From: Cyathus striatus
Taxonomy: Eukaryota > Basidiomycota > Agaricomycetes > Agaricales > Nidulariaceae
Direction of reading: 5' to 3'
Length of the DNA stretch: 64,000 nt
Assembly: GCA_025738555.1 (NCBI GenBank)
Contig: JAOVFP010000015.1
Location: 1,612,001-1,676,000, forward strand
Below the pieces are notes generated by a model that saw only the letters and a list, made by a program, of their open reading frames with translations, did no database searches and was not told the origin of the DNA. Of this stretch, positions 36,834 to 49,861 are shown one piece after another. Position 1 is the stretch's first letter; every line of letters begins with the position of its first letter. The translations under genes were made by a program, and so were the position numbers.

Positions 36834-38227
36834 TCACTGAGTGTTCTGCCTCTCAATTGAAGCGAAGGCGACTGTGTCATCACCGCTTGTCGTACTGGGG
36901 CTGCCTGTCGATCCGGTCGGCGGTGTTAAGTCCCAATATGTAAGAATAACTATCGTCGCCGGGATGATCGCCTGTAAAAACAGCTTATTGGCATGCGCGC
37001 AGGGCTGAGATGAATAGATTAGCACCACTTACTGCGGTCTGTCCCATGCACCCCATAAGAACCACAGCAGCGTCTAACTTTCGTATCGAATAAAATATCA
37101 ACAATGCCAACGCCATAGCGCTGTATATCGCCCCCGATTCTACGAATATCCAGACTAGCCTCTTGTACGGGTTACCAGCCTCAATAAGACCCAATTTGTC
37201 GATAAACCGCCCTGCTGGCCAAAGTTTGAATGCAATGAGGAAGGTTGCTATGAGTTGTGTGCCGATGGAGAGAGCCCAGCTAGCCATGGCGAGTTTGTCT
37301 ACGACACTGTAGATGCTGGCGGATTGGATACCTATCATAAGCGCAGCACAGATAACGCTAGCAACCAATGAGGCAATCTGCATAGTTGTAGTTTTAGAGT
37401 AACATAAGGGTGGATAAGTGCCCAACATACTGGAAAAAGACAAACAATCCTTTGATTTTTCCATACGAAGTATAGCCTCCATATAAGAATGCTGTCTCCC
37501 ATGATGGTCTAAAGAACAAGTCGGAATAATAAAAACGATATGCATGAGTATACATACGTTGAAGAAGCATATTGCGCTTGACAGGATCTGTATCTTGGCC
37601 TGCGTATTCAACCAATACATTGCAATAGGTGACCATTGCTGGTTGGGACTTCCCCATCCTGATACAGAACTCGTGAGTATCGGTTCAGAGTTAGGAGATA
37701 CCGAGGATAGAAGTGCTGCTGTGGGTGATGGGATTGGGGGTGTGTTCCACCATGTCGGGGACGGTTCTGCGATTATACTTTGCGAACCGGAGGGACTTGA
37801 AGAGGTTAACGTAGAATCGTGGGGCTGCAAGCGAACGAAACTTTGGAATGTCATGAATAACTGGACGGAGATGTACGCCGTCGACAAGATGAATTGGATG
37901 GCGAGTGCACATATCAATATCCTGTCGAATGCAGGGTGGGTACAAAGGCCATTTAGCTAGATCTAAGAAATAGCTTACCAGTGTATAGAAACGCCCTTAA
38001 GTTTCCTCTGTATCAAGATGAACATGCAAATAGGGAACACGACAAGACTAGAAAAGTTTCTCAGACAACATTCCAGTCACATATGCAAATAAGCGTACTG
38101 AACTCCTAGAAATATAGTGTTAAGCTCCTTGAAATCGACTGTGCCATGAGGTAGACGTACCGTACAGGATGGCGTTACATGCCACACCAGCAAGAGAAGC
38201 TGTTTCTACAGAGCTATTAGTTGACAT
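36834..38227 (-). CDS. Seven-helix orphan membrane protein, copy A
   Basis: Minus-strand gene with the same exon plan as copy B at 60967-62434: exon 1 38161-38227 (67 nt, MSTNSSVETASLAGVACNAILYG), a 7-nt exon 38099-38105, a 69-nt exon 37979-38047 (VVFPICMFILIQRKLKG), then longer exons. The protein of roughly 370-380 aa has about seven hydrophobic helices, an extracellular loop rich in Ser/Thr/Pro (SIIAEPSPTWWNTPP) and the conserved motifs ILIWRLYFVW and VESGAIYSAMALALLI. These resemble the large family of Agaricomycete orphan seven-helix proteins, whose ligands are unknown. A TATAAATA element sits about 90 bp upstream. One donor (GTTTGT, after KNQRI) is weaker than usual. Confidence 0.78.
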
Positions 38228-38312
38228 GTCAGGATGGGGTAGGTACCGAAACGATTGAAGGGCTGGCCGGGACCACTCGTACTTGTATAACGGAGATAGA
38301 GAACTATTTAGC

Positions 38313-38320
38313 TATTTATA
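38313..38320 (-). promoter_or_regulatory. TATA box of seven-helix gene A
   Basis: On the minus strand this reads TATAAATA, about 90 bp before the ATG at 38227. Confidence 0.55.
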
Positions 38321-38329
38321 TGCCATCTG

Positions 38330-39060
38330 CTCAACCGGAAACCTATGTATGTAGAAGAGCACATCAGACACCACTCAATCTGATGAGAACGCCATGAAGA
38401 GATGGAATACTTACATCAAAGGATGATTGCTTCAAATCGAAACATCATGATTGCAATGTAGTGACTCCAGAGGACACCATTGATTGGATAATGGAGAAGA
38501 GGGTCTTTTAAGGTCGTCGTGAGATAGTAGTACCGCGGGGGAACCATGAAGTCGTTACCTTGCAAGCTTTTGTTTTTTGAAAACCCACACGGGTCGGACA
38601 TTCAGCGACCTTGATGATGGATCGCAGCTACTTATGTACGGTTGACACAAGGTCGACATGAGAATAGATCGGGTTTATCAGACATGGTAAGCACCTACTA
38701 AAACGTCACAATGCCAAGAGCCTGATGATGAAACAAGGTCAAACAAGGTCATAGATACTAGAGTACTTACTTGAAAGCAGCAAACTTGCAAGCAACTGCA
38801 AGTTATCTCTTCCTTAGTCCGAGTACCAGTCTGTCCACCTGTCTTGTTCCAACCTTCAAGACAAAGTCAACAACGGGTTGAGACTATATAACAAAATATT
38901 TGAATGCTAGCTGGATCCCCCGATAGCGCGATATTTTGGTGCTGATGAGAAAACCAGTTACCACTTTCCAACCACCTTCTGTTAACCTCCTGTACTTGTA
39001 TCTGAGAACAGCTACATCGAAATAGGATACTCTATTTCAAGCACTCTCTCGTGTTATTGA
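38330..39060 (-). repeat. 5' flank of seven-helix gene A, inverted copy at the right edge
   Basis: The minus strand here matches the plus strand of about 63150-64000. Shared blocks include CTCGTCGACC/GTCGACATGAGAA-type sequence (around 38655 and 63560), AAAACGTCACAA..CCAAGAGCCTGA (38700 and 63515), GGTCGTCGTGAGA (38512 and 63830), the CCGCGG region (38536 and 63803), and GAGATGGAATAC (38400 and 63920). Small indels are common. Confidence 0.8.
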
Positions 39061-39871
<811 letters not shown>

Positions 39872-41089
39872 TCATTCCACCCAACCAATTTCATACAACT
39901 TATACGCACCCTCATCTGCCCTCCCCACGCTCCCCTTCCTCCCAAACTCCTCCCGGCTTAACACAACAAGCTGCCTCCCCTCTCCAGCCTTAACATCCTC
40001 ACGCACAGGGAACAACTTATCAACCGTACAATGCATACCCTCATGTCTCCCCGTCGACCGAACCGGAATGATCAACCAAAATACACCAGTGGGAGATAAC
40101 ACCTTCTCCACGCACGATTTTATCCATTCCGCATGCTCGGGGTGGTATATTACGTCCGCAGCCAATACCACATCAAACGGCTCATGTAGTGGGTTCGTGT
40201 ACTTTGGCGTTTCCCAGTCCAGAGCGCATACTTCTATCGGAGAAGATGGGGGACTTGGAGGAAAGTTGGTGAGTACGTTTTTGCGTAGGTTCGCTAGAAC
40301 GTCTGGGTGATAATCCGTTGCTACTACTGTAGTCGCTGGGAGGAGTTTGGCTGTGATGATGCTTAGTAGACCTGTTCCTGCTCCCAGTTCCAATATGCGG
40401 AGGGGTAGGGAGGTGGGAACGAGGGAGAATCGGGCGGGGTCCAAGCACATACGCTCCGCGAGGAGAATTGAGCTTCCCCAGCTTTGCAGTCCGACGGAAG
40501 TATGGTCCTCATTGGACAACGGTGCGTCGTTGAGTTCCGCTTTGATTGGGTTGCTTGATCCAGTGGGAAACGCGAAAGTGCGCGTGAGCGCTTGTTCTTC
40601 TTCCTCCTTCTCGTCACGGCTATTGAACCGGGATAAAATCGTAGAAGCTTCGTCGAGGAGCCCACTCCGCGCTTCCCACTCCTCGTCGGTGGAAGATTCT
40701 TCGATCCAAATCGCACACCGGGAAATGAAGGATGTAGTCCATTTGATGGCAAAGTTGCGCTCGTAGGCGTCCAGACGGAGGATTTCTTGGTCCGTATCTT
40801 CGTCTGATACGCTGATGTTTTCTTCCGAGTCGATGGATTCTTCATCGTCGTCTTCAGCGGAGGCGTATCCGGAGTCGGGGACGGAGTCGTCGTGTGTGAG
40901 ATGAGCTAGTCTGCGCTTTGGAATGGATAATTTTTGTGGGAGGGGTGGGGGCGCCGGGGGCCAGTAGAGCTGCTGGAGGTTGTTTAGTGCCGCTTGGATG
41001 TGGGATGTTGTGTAGGTTGATAGAAGGGTGAGTGGGGGGAGGGAAGATGTCGGTGCCGTTGCTCTTTGGAGCGTATTAGTTCCTTCCAT
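39872..41089 (-). CDS. Lysine-methyltransferase-family (Methyltransf_16 type) enzyme
   Basis: Single exon of 405 codons from the first ATG. The N-terminal 170 residues include an acidic stretch (DDDEESIDSEENISVSDEDTD), unusual for the core family. The catalytic part shows the family hallmarks: GLQSWGSSILLAERM, the SAM-binding motif ILELGAGTGLLS, TDYHPDVLANLRKN, a motif LDWETP, and motif IV-like VLAADVIYHPEH. Members of this family (METTL21, EEF2KMT/FAM86, fungal EFM proteins) methylate lysines of translation factors and chaperones; the target here cannot be told. The C-terminus (GAYKLYEIGWVE) is typical. No introns, unlike its neighbours. Confidence 0.85.
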   Translation of the reverse strand: MEGTNTLQRATAPTSSLPPLTLLSTYTTSHIQAALNNLQQLYWPPAPPPLPQKLSIPKRRLAHLTHDDSVPDSGYASAEDDDEESIDSEENISVSDEDTDQEILRLDAYERNFAIKWTTSFISRCAIWIEESSTDEEWEARSGLLDEASTILSRFNSRDEKEEEEQALTRTFAFPTGSSNPIKAELNDAPLSNEDHTSVGLQSWGSSILLAERMCLDPARFSLVPTSLPLRILELGAGTGLLSIITAKLLPATTVVATDYHPDVLANLRKNVLTNFPPSPPSSPIEVCALDWETPKYTNPLHEPFDVVLAADVIYHPEHAEWIKSCVEKVLSPTGVFWLIIPVRSTGRHEGMHCTVDKLFPVREDVKAGEGRQLVVLSREEFGRKGSVGRADEGAYKLYEIGWVE

Positions 41090-42331
41090 TTTGTAAATTA
41101 TGGTTCTATAAGTCTAAGTTCTATAATGCCCTCTTGAATACGAAATGCTGGGGTATGTTCTATATTGAATTCTATCTTCTATGTCGAGGTGACTCGAGCG
41201 TCTAGTGTGGAACTGGAGAAGGCAGGCGGGCAAGGGTCTTCCGGTCCCCTTGCCTATAGCACGAGAATAGGCATTTTGAAAAGCTGGGTGGGTGTGTGAG
41301 GGGGAAAAGGAGGGAGGTGGGTAAGAGTAGGGATGGGGAAGATAAGAGAGCGGGTAAGTAAGAAAAAAATGACGCACGTGGTCCGATGGGTGCCGGAAGC
41401 GATCATGTTTGCTGGGTTTATGACTAAGAATGGGCAGTGATTTTACGTGGCATGTACTGTCTGGCAGGATGTCAGGACATGCTTTTGATACCTGCTGAAG
41501 CGCTGATAAGTATTTGAAACTGAAATGAGGCTGCGATGCGTAGTGGGAGCGCTGGAACTTGCGACTCCGAGGCGGAAGCTCTTAGGACACATGCATCAAC
41601 AAAGCGCTTACTCGCTTCACTCTCTCCTTCTCGCAATGATTGCCCTCCAGATCTCGTTCTGCCTTGGTGAAAGCATGCAAAGCAAAAGTTAAATGCATCG
41701 CACTTGAGAACGGAGTAATGGTAAGCATTCACAAAGCAGCGTTTTCTACGCCTCAAAGGACCGTCTCATCCTAGTTTAGGTTTACCAGAAGCCTCTAGCA
41801 AGAACATGAGGCTCTCCATACTCTCAAAGACAACACAGTGCCTGGCCAATGGAAGTCTCAGCTACTGAAACCAGGACATGTTATTCTTTCAATTGTTACA
41901 CCAAGTCTCGCTGCATGGAAAGGCGCGGGTGGATATGGAGCTTATACCTGGTTACAGGTACGCAGCGAAATTTTGACTCATCATATTGAAAGCTGTTGAA
42001 AGGCTCTTTTGTAGTTACACGTGCCTAAGAATCCATGTGTTGTTCAACGGGAACAATAAGCCAGGGAACTGCGGCGAGGATTCCTCTTTCTGCTCTTGTT
42101 CGCCCGCATTGCCCTAATGGAGATACGCCCACAAGCTGCGATTAAATACAAGTCATTTGAACAAAGGGATGCCCCTCCACAGCTTTATACGCCTATTTGC
42201 CTAACTCGTCTGTGGCTCGCGAGATTACGCGTTAGCCGAATCTCTTAAATTGAGCTTTCTGACTATTATCAGTCCACCATAATCCCTACCGTTTCTCAAT
42301 CTCGCCACATCCATAAAGCACTCTCTATAAC
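41090..42331. other. Intergenic, no gene supported
   Basis: 5' flank of the methyltransferase and of the next gene. Open frames at 41114-41377 and 41472-41756 (minus) are low-complexity or lack any sign of coding. Confidence 0.55.
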
Positions 42332-42913
42332 ATGTACTCCAACGAAACCTCACGTCCTGTTCCAACTTCTAGGAGAGGAAGCGGAGTCACCCTGACGCCT
42401 CTTTATCATCCCCCCATACATGCCACTCCCGCTCAACAACAGCAACAAAAGTACCCCCTTCACCCATCACAGCAAAGTCCACGACTTGCATATGTTCGAA
42501 CTCCCCCTCCGCCACCCTACGATCCACAAGAGCTTCGGTCGTTGTTCGGATTTCTCTGGGAGGGCGATAATTCTAATCTTCCTCCGAGTGTACCACCTGC
42601 AGCCGGAAATGACTCTGTCTGGGAAACAACCACGTCTGTGCCACCTGCAGCTGGAAATGACTCTGCCTGCCAGTGGGAAACAACCACGTCTTCCCCCCTT
42701 GTCTCTGAGGAAACACTTCCCCAGGAACACTCTTCACCTGATATGGGCTGGGGCCGTCCCGGTCAAGGCGAGTGTTTATTCGACGAATTGATGAAGGAGC
42801 CCACGCAATATATTCTAGTCGAGTTAATGAATGATCTGTTATCGAGGCCTCCTTCAGATCATAGGGACCAATTGTTGGATCGTATGTTGCGGCTTGAAAT
42901 TCCGAAGATATGA
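42332..42913 (+). CDS. Hypothetical 193-aa low-complexity protein
   Basis: A single open frame without introns. The N-terminal third is Pro/Gln-rich (PAQQQQQKYPLHPSQQSP, TPPPPPYDPQELRSLFGFLW). The middle holds two near-identical repeats, PPAAGNDSVWETTTS and PPAAGNDSACQWETTTS. The C-terminal 50 residues (LFDELMKEPTQYILVELMNDLL, then DQLLDRMLRLEIPKI) look helical. No family recognised. Support is moderate: the frame is long for non-coding DNA, and the CAATCTCGCC leader fits fungal starts. Confidence 0.5.
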   Translation: MYSNETSRPVPTSRRGSGVTLTPLYHPPIHATPAQQQQQKYPLHPSQQSPRLAYVRTPPPPPYDPQELRSLFGFLWEGDNSNLPPSVPPAAGNDSVWETTTSVPPAAGNDSACQWETTTSSPLVSEETLPQEHSSPDMGWGRPGQGECLFDELMKEPTQYILVELMNDLLSRPPSDHRDQLLDRMLRLEIPKI

Positions 42914-43982
42914 TAACGCTTAGGGTGGCAATGAGTAATTTAGAACGATGGTCTATTCGCATATGGCTTTATATCATAGATTTGTACTTTTTTTGTTCAC
43001 AGTTCTGTACTTTTAGGGTAGTTTAACGATTACGCGTAGTAATGCTTGGAGGCTTTTAGGAAATAAGAATCAACAAACGTTATCACGTCAGTTTTCGCTT
43101 GCATTCAACTTGCATTGAACGTTGAGCTCATTGCTTTCAGAATCCACTCATTCTGTGTCCTGTTCTCAATTACTGTTTTACTTGTGATTTTTTATCTCCC
43201 AGACTCGGTATTCTAATGTCTACGCAAGTGAACTTACGCGCCGGATTTCTGAGTCTATTGCTACAGCGCTAGCCGGCGGGGTCTTTACAGCAGAAACTCT
43301 ACTAAGGAATGAAGATGCGTCATGTAAAGGCCTTTTTGAAGCAATATCAATTACGCATTCAGCAAAAAATACCAGCTTACAAGACAATCCTGTGCTGCTT
43401 AACCACCCTGTTTTCGAGGAGTCTTGTCGGCTTGCTTTCCTTGCGTCATTACTCTTCAGCTTTTCGGCAACCAAGTAGGTAAAACTTACGAAAAGTGACT
43501 AAAACACCCAATGAAAACCACTGCCTTTTGAATTTTTAACATTGGCAATTTGACTCGTTCCAACTCGCTGCACAGGTAATGCCTTCTAAATGTTCCGATA
43601 GCAGTGAGTTCCGCTGCAGCGCGGGGCATCCGCTGGTACCCGTTGACAAAGCCGCGACGATAATTTGATTCCGAAACTTTTGCATCATCTCTCTCCCCAC
43701 GGCCCGGGACAACGTTAAAGGTTCATCTACCAAAGATGGTAGTTGGCTGACTATTTGAGGGTATGGGCCCTTATGTGCTTGCGATTACACCTGGTCTCAC
43801 TCTTTTCCGAGGCGGGTTAAAGTGGGTGTTATGCTGTTCTCCGTGGGCTGTGTACCTCCCCGCTGAAAGCTATAAAAACCCCTCGATGTCGACGTCTTTG
43901 TTTCCTCACGTTCATTCGTACCCTCATACCTCTCGCTTGTATAGCTTCTCTGTTCTTTAACACTCTTTGAAGTTTCACTATA
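42914..43982. other. Intergenic: 3' flank and promoter of the secreted-protein gene
   Basis: No gene recognised. The right end holds the promoter of the gene at 43983. Confidence 0.55.
43871..43878 (+). promoter_or_regulatory. TATA box of the glycopeptide-family gene
   Basis: TATAAAAA lies about 105 bp before the ATG and is followed by a CT-rich leader. Confidence 0.6.
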
Positions 43983-44918
43983 ATGGCATTTTCACTTCTT
44001 TCTGTTCCAGCCATTCTTTTTGCGCTCGCTGCTTGCGTTCTTGGAGAGAAGCATACAGTGACCTTTGAAAACAAGTGAGTGCTTTCTTTCGTTTATAACC
44101 TTTTCTTTAACTGACTTTTATTTTGCAGTTGTGGATATGGGACTGTGAGTTATCCTTCGGGATGCCGCTAGCGCTTCTGTCGACTTACATTCTTTTTCAA
44201 CAGCCCCGACTTATCCAGGGACCCGAGGTTCTTTCCACTGGGGAACCATATACCTCTGACGGTCCCCTTTACTCTGTGATTGCGTACCTTCAAACAGGTA
44301 TGTTCTTCTTGCTACACTGACGAAGTAACAGCTTTTTGATACATTAAATGCAGGGGACTGTGGCTATGACGGCATTGGATGCAGTTTAGTGGAGACATCA
44401 CTCATTAATCCGAAGTGCCCTGGCTGTGGCTCAAGCTCGGACATTTCTCTCATTCCTCCGTGAGTATATGTTCTCTCTACTTTATATGTTCGCACTGCTG
44501 ATTGTATATTACTAGACTTGCATACTCTGTTCCCGTCGATTTCACTTACTACGGCGGATGTGACGGACTCGGTGCTACTTGTAAGTTCGTTCGTGTCTTT
44601 TCATCTGTCTTTTACACTGATGTTTCTGTTTCAAGGCTCGTCTGCTGACTGCGAAACTGCCTTCTTTGATCCTGACGACAATGAGGTCCAAGTGGCATGC
44701 CAGGACGATGATGTATGTATATTAACTATCTTAGAGTGATATTTGTTGCTGATTCTCCGCTACAGGTCAACCTTAAGATTACCTTCTGCCCTAATGGCAT
44801 GACTGGCTTCCACACTACTGCTCTTCCAGCAGCTACCTCTACCAGCACCGAGAAAGAGCGCTTGGCGCATATCTCTCGTCGTATTCCCCACGTGCAACGC
44901 ACCGCGTTGGACTTCTAA
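43983..44918 (+). CDS. Secreted cysteine-rich 'glycopeptide' family protein
   Basis: Seven exons: 43983-44074, 44129-44144 (16 nt), 44204-44297, 44354-44459, 44516-44580, 44636-44712 and 44766-44918, encoding 200 aa. A signal peptide (SLLSVPAILFALAACVLG) precedes the family pattern VTFENNCGYGTP, then GPLYSVIAYLQTGDCGYDGIGCS, SSSDISLIPP, FTYYGGCDGLGATC, NLKITFC. Paired Cys suggest several disulfides. Agaricomycete proteins of this type are often called 'glycopeptide' and look distantly thaumatin-like; their function is not established. The tail after the last Cys is Ser/Thr-rich and ends with basic residues (HISRRIPHVQRTALDF). Likely extracellular or wall-associated. Confidence 0.85.
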
Positions 44919-46760
44919 TTTGCCACATAGAGTCTTACTAGATATCACATAGATTTTTTCACTTTCTTTTTACTTTACTTTTTCTTTATGATAGAGTTCA
45001 AACTCGGGGTGATCCAATTATACCATACCCTAGAGTTTTTTGTCGGCCCTCTATAGATATGGTGTAGCATAGTTATTTGTTATAGAATTGTATCGGTATT
45101 ATCTCCACGTGGTTTCTGGTTGGCGTTATGTCCGAGTCTCTGATCCGGTGTTTTATGATTGGTGATCGGGTCTTCGTGCCTGAGGTCAGTAAGTGGTTAT
45201 TACGTCTCCAGTATTGTACTCAGTGGGTACTAAGAAGTTATTTTTCCAAAGACTTTCATACAATCGTACCAATATATTTCTGTGCATCGCTATGCTTTCA
45301 AGCCCGTCGTTCACCTTCGTCATTGTGTCTTACACACACACACACAGGCTGCTGATAATGATAGCGGATTATTTAGGTTGGAAAAGCGCACCATAAGTTG
45401 CAACCAGCTTCTTCTCTTGGCAGACCTAACACCGTTGTTGTGGAACAAACCGACAAACCCGGATATACATGGCTCAAATATTCTTCAATACTGCCTCTAC
45501 AGGCGACAACATGCCAGATAAAGGGAGATGTACCAAGTACCTATGTCATGTAAGACGTTAAACTTTATGAAGTGTTGCACTAGTGACTGGTCTATCGAAG
45601 TTCGTCAGGGATTATTGGTACTAATTAGTAAGTGTGCCGAATCCGTAGGTAAAACATACTATATTCAGACAATCGGTAATACTGTTAATGTTATGTGCCT
45701 AGCGCGTTTTTCAGTGAGTTACTTTAAGTTTATGTGCATACTTATCCTTAACAACCGGCAGAAATCCACAAGAAAACCGTCCGCGCGTTGTTAACTTGGC
45801 ATTAAAGAATTATTCAGCTTTCAGAGGGCCTTGGCCACGTTTCCGAAGTTGAACCGCACGCTACCCCACGGTGGCTATGTGATAAACATTAAGTTAGTTG
45901 ACTGATTGAGTTATCATTAAGAGCTTTCAATTAACTCGTCCAAATTCGTACTAAGTATGAAAGGTGCTGTGCCATGAGGCGCAAGTGGGCGTTGCTAAGT
46001 ACAAGTCTAAGTGCTAAATATTAAATACTTACATAATTAATAGATTGTTTAGCTTTAAAGCTGTTGCAAACATGTCAATAACAAACACTTCAGTAACAAA
46101 CAACGCGACCTCTTAGTAATTGACAAGTTACAACTTTCACTTTCCTGATGACTACAATACGCCAAACTCTCATCTCATCCTCATGACTCTGCTCGTTTTC
46201 TATCGTTAAAAAACCATACAATTATCTTGGCTCTGACATATGGGGAGTATTCGGAAGAAAATGTACGCGTGCTGTTCTAGGCAGCTTACTCTTGGCTTAC
46301 TCTTAATTCTAGGACCGCCATTTTTATGGCTAGGCGCCTAACTTTGGCCTAACTACGCGGCTAAAAGCGCATCTAGCGAAGCGGACTCTTTTTGGTCAGA
46401 TGTGTAATTGTATACCTCGTACAATAAAGTCGTAAAATGCAATATTTGGATCCCGGGCGCACTAGATAAAAGATTCATAGCACGCTGAACGGGCCGCTGA
46501 ACTATTCCGGAGCCGCTTCAACCTCCATCTCCGTCTCCGATCTCTCATTCGTATACTTGGCACCCCCACTTGAGAGTGCAACCAAGGCGACGCAAAGATT
46601 TTAAGAGTTATTCGTCCTGCATCATGTGCATGTCTCTCGCTAGCGAATTACCAGATCCAAGTACACACACCATCTATCACCTCATAGTGGGTAGACTATT
46701 TTTATATATAAGCCACTATGGTTATCCTTCAATCTTTACCCTACCACCAACTCCCTAATC
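44919..46760. other. Intergenic, 1.8 kb without a supported gene
   Basis: Short open frames only. A short CA run lies near 45332-45345. Nothing resembling an RNA gene or mobile element was recognised. Confidence 0.5.
46703..46712 (+). promoter_or_regulatory. TATA box of the pectate lyase gene
   Basis: TATATATAAG lies about 50 bp upstream of the ATG at 46761. Confidence 0.6.
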
Positions 46761-48319
46761 ATGCTCTTCACGCAACTCTTGACTCTTGCTATCTTCAGCA
46801 TCACCGTGTCTGCTTCCCAGTACGTTCACACTCAATGAACTTCACTTATCACTTCTAACGCATGTCAATTTGCAGTGGTCTTGAGAAGCGTTCGGTGCAC
46901 CAACGGGCTGCAACCAACGTCTTCCCAACCCCACCCAAGACCAGCTCGTTGAGCAAGCCCATTACGGTCGCGAAGGGCAAGACCTTCACGCCGCCTACGG
47001 CCTACACCAGATACGACAGAGGCTCTGGTGCTTGCGAAGGGCAGAAGGAAGGTGGAGATGCAGATGCCGTCTTCTTGCTTGAAGATGGTGCTACACTCAG
47101 CCGTGTTGTCATCGGCAAGAATCAGGCAGAGGGCGTTCACTGTCTTGGTAACTATCATAAACTGATGCTTACGAATGCCGACTAATGAAAGTCTTTAGGC
47201 TCCTGCACGCTCGACCACGTATACTTCGAAGTATGTGGGATGCGATATTTTAGACATGGCCATAAGCTCACACAGATGGTATAGGATGTATGCGAGGATG
47301 CGATCACGCTCAAGCAATCCTCAGGAACCTCTACAATTAACTATGGTGGGGTATGTACTTTACCTAATTTTGCGCAAAGATGCTTTGTTAACTAACCGAC
47401 TTTATCAGGCTAAGGTGAGAACAAGGCTACATCCATGATTAGGCATTTACTAAGGATGAATCGTGAAGGGTGCTTCCGATAAAGTTGTTCAACACAACGG
47501 AGGTACGTGTCTATGATTCCAGTCCAGAAGTGCCCATAGCTCATTATTCAATATAGGTGGAAAGGTATGTGCTCGCGAACAGAAGTTTCCCAGTGGCAGA
47601 GAGTGACGTATTTCGTGTTGCAACCCAGGTCATTATCAACAACGTGGGTGATTTCTACCTTCAAATTTCTTCCATGATTTTAATGTGCACTCTTGATAGT
47701 TTTATGTTGAAAACTTCGGAAAGCTCTACAGAAGTGTACGTTACATATACCCTAAGAGTCGGAGAGGATCACTTATGGATTATATTCTAGTGCGGCAATT
47801 GCAAGACTCAGCATGCTCGCTCAGTTGAGGTAATGACTGAACATTACACTCCGTATTTCAATATAAACTTATAGATTTCGGCTACTAGCTCAACAACATT
47901 TGGGCTGTGAATGGAAAGGTCCTTGTTGGTATCAACTCGTGAGTTCATTTAATCTCGGCGATCATCTTATTTCTGACTCTTTCCTGTGCAGAAACTACGG
48001 AGAGTAAGACTTCCGACGGCCTCAATGAATGTTCATCTTACTAATAGCTTATTTTAGCACCGCAAAGATTAGGACCACTAAAGTATCCAGCGTGAAGACT
48101 ATTTGCCAGAAGTACGTGGTCCTCGAGTTATCATTGCATCCTTACTCAACTAGTCAAAAATAGATTCACAGGAAACAGCAAGGGATCTGAACCCCCCACC
48201 GCCGGCAGTGGACCCGACAGCAAGGTGAGCAGTATTTTATGCTATAATCTGTATACTTGGCCCTGATATTTTTATGACAGAATTGCTTGTACGCAACCTC
48301 GGATGTCACTTCTGCCTAA
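46761..48319 (+). CDS. Secreted pectate lyase, polysaccharide lyase family 3
   Basis: Fifteen exons give 260 aa with all phases consistent: 46761-46819, 46876-47147, 47199-47230, 47285-47350, 47409-47414, 47469-47502, 47557-47564, 47629-47643, 47700-47735, 47791-47829, 47889-47938, 47992-48003, 48058-48111, 48164-48224 and 48281-48319. Four exons are 15 nt or shorter (6, 8, 15 and 12). A signal peptide is followed by a Kex2-like KR. PL3 hallmarks are present: [68 protein letters not shown] and NSNYGDTAKI. It should cleave pectate by Ca-dependent beta-elimination outside the cell. The acceptor of exon 11 was chosen at 47888 because an upstream AG would lead to a stop. Confidence 0.9.
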
Positions 48320-49861
48320 TCCCATTTCAATATGGCCTCTTGATTTTGAGTATCTCAAAGTCAAGGCTGTTTATTCCTTTCATAATCTTACATAATGCAG
48401 CTATGTGCCAGTTCCTTAGTACTTGGTCCTTATGGTATATAAAGCTACTAGTGCACGTTTCAATAATTAATGAATGTTCCTTGAACTACATAACAGCCTA
48501 TGAGCTTATGAGATCCTTTCTCGGCTAGAGTTCAGCGTTCCAAAGACAGTGCTGAGACGAGGCTAAGACTCACATTGAGCAGTGAGCTTGGGAATGCAAG
48601 GGGATGATTCTCTGTTGTCGGAGTCTCCAAGCTGTCCTAAAGCTGTCTCCAAGTTGTCTCTGCCTCAATGCCGGGTCCCGGCAGTTGACTCGGAGGCTCT
48701 TGGGAAATACGCATCAACAATATGTAGATTGATCATTACATAATTCAAACGTTCTTGCCAAGTTCTTGCTCCGCGGCCCTCCCCCCACCCGTGATTCCCG
48801 TTCATGAATCGATATCTTCTTACTACATGATTTGCTCTTTAACGAGTGCTCAGACTTACATAAATGTGTTGCGTTATCAAACAGAGTGACTGTGAGCAAC
48901 TTCTTGCAAGTCGTAGCCAGCCTTTCCCTCCAAGTTTTCTCAGCCTCATGTGAACCAGTCGAGGTGACTTCTGTAACCTGATACTTGTTTACTCCAGACG
49001 CAATACACTCTAACAAGCGAGCGGTATAACAACTTCAAGAGTCGAACCATGCTGGTTCCTCAGGCCCTCAGGCAAGCATCAGCAATGAGCGCCACGTGAA
49101 TTGACGAGAAGGCTCTTTGAAGTATATATGTTACCAAATGCGAGGAGGTGATAACATGTCATTTGTGTAATGTGGGTAATATAGCACGGTCTTCTCCTGG
49201 TATCGTTAACTCATCACATTTTGAAGGTATGAATCTAAGGATACTCTGCCTTGTATGAGGGACTTGGGATTATGTCGGCGAAGACATACTACTACTAATG
49301 AAGTGTCATTAAGTGGTCACGCATGGGACAATGTGCTGAGTGGTATGCACAGGATGCTCATCGCCACGTATCGTTGTCAAGTACGTATCTGTTATGATCC
49401 GACGTGTGAGTTCAATGATATTTGCGCTTGACGCTCATATGTACTAATACTATGCCGAATACAGGAGAATGATTATATCATGCAGCAAAGTAAAGATTAT
49501 TTCTGATTGGACGAAAATTACAAATGAGCGGAAACCAAAGGAGCTCTGCAGCGAGGCTGGGATGTCCCATTCTGCTCTTGTTCTCGATACCGCAATGCAT
49601 ATATCAACGCAAGCGCATCTAAACTTAGTGAGGACAATGGATTCCGCTGCTCGCTCTGGAACATTTTCCTCGCTTTGATATACCCCACGAAGTCAACGCG
49701 ACAAAACACCAAGCTTCCCTGGTCACGAGACGCAACGCGTTCTCATAAATTCAGCTCTGATTCTACAGTCATATACTTATACTACGCTTTTCAGTGACAC
49801 TGTTCCTTCTAGTCTCCCATATCCCGTTCAGATATTCCCCCTACCTCATCTCACCACATCT
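48320..49861. other. Intergenic, 1.5 kb without a supported gene
   Basis: Only short unrelated open frames on both strands, some inside AT-rich DNA. Confidence 0.5.
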
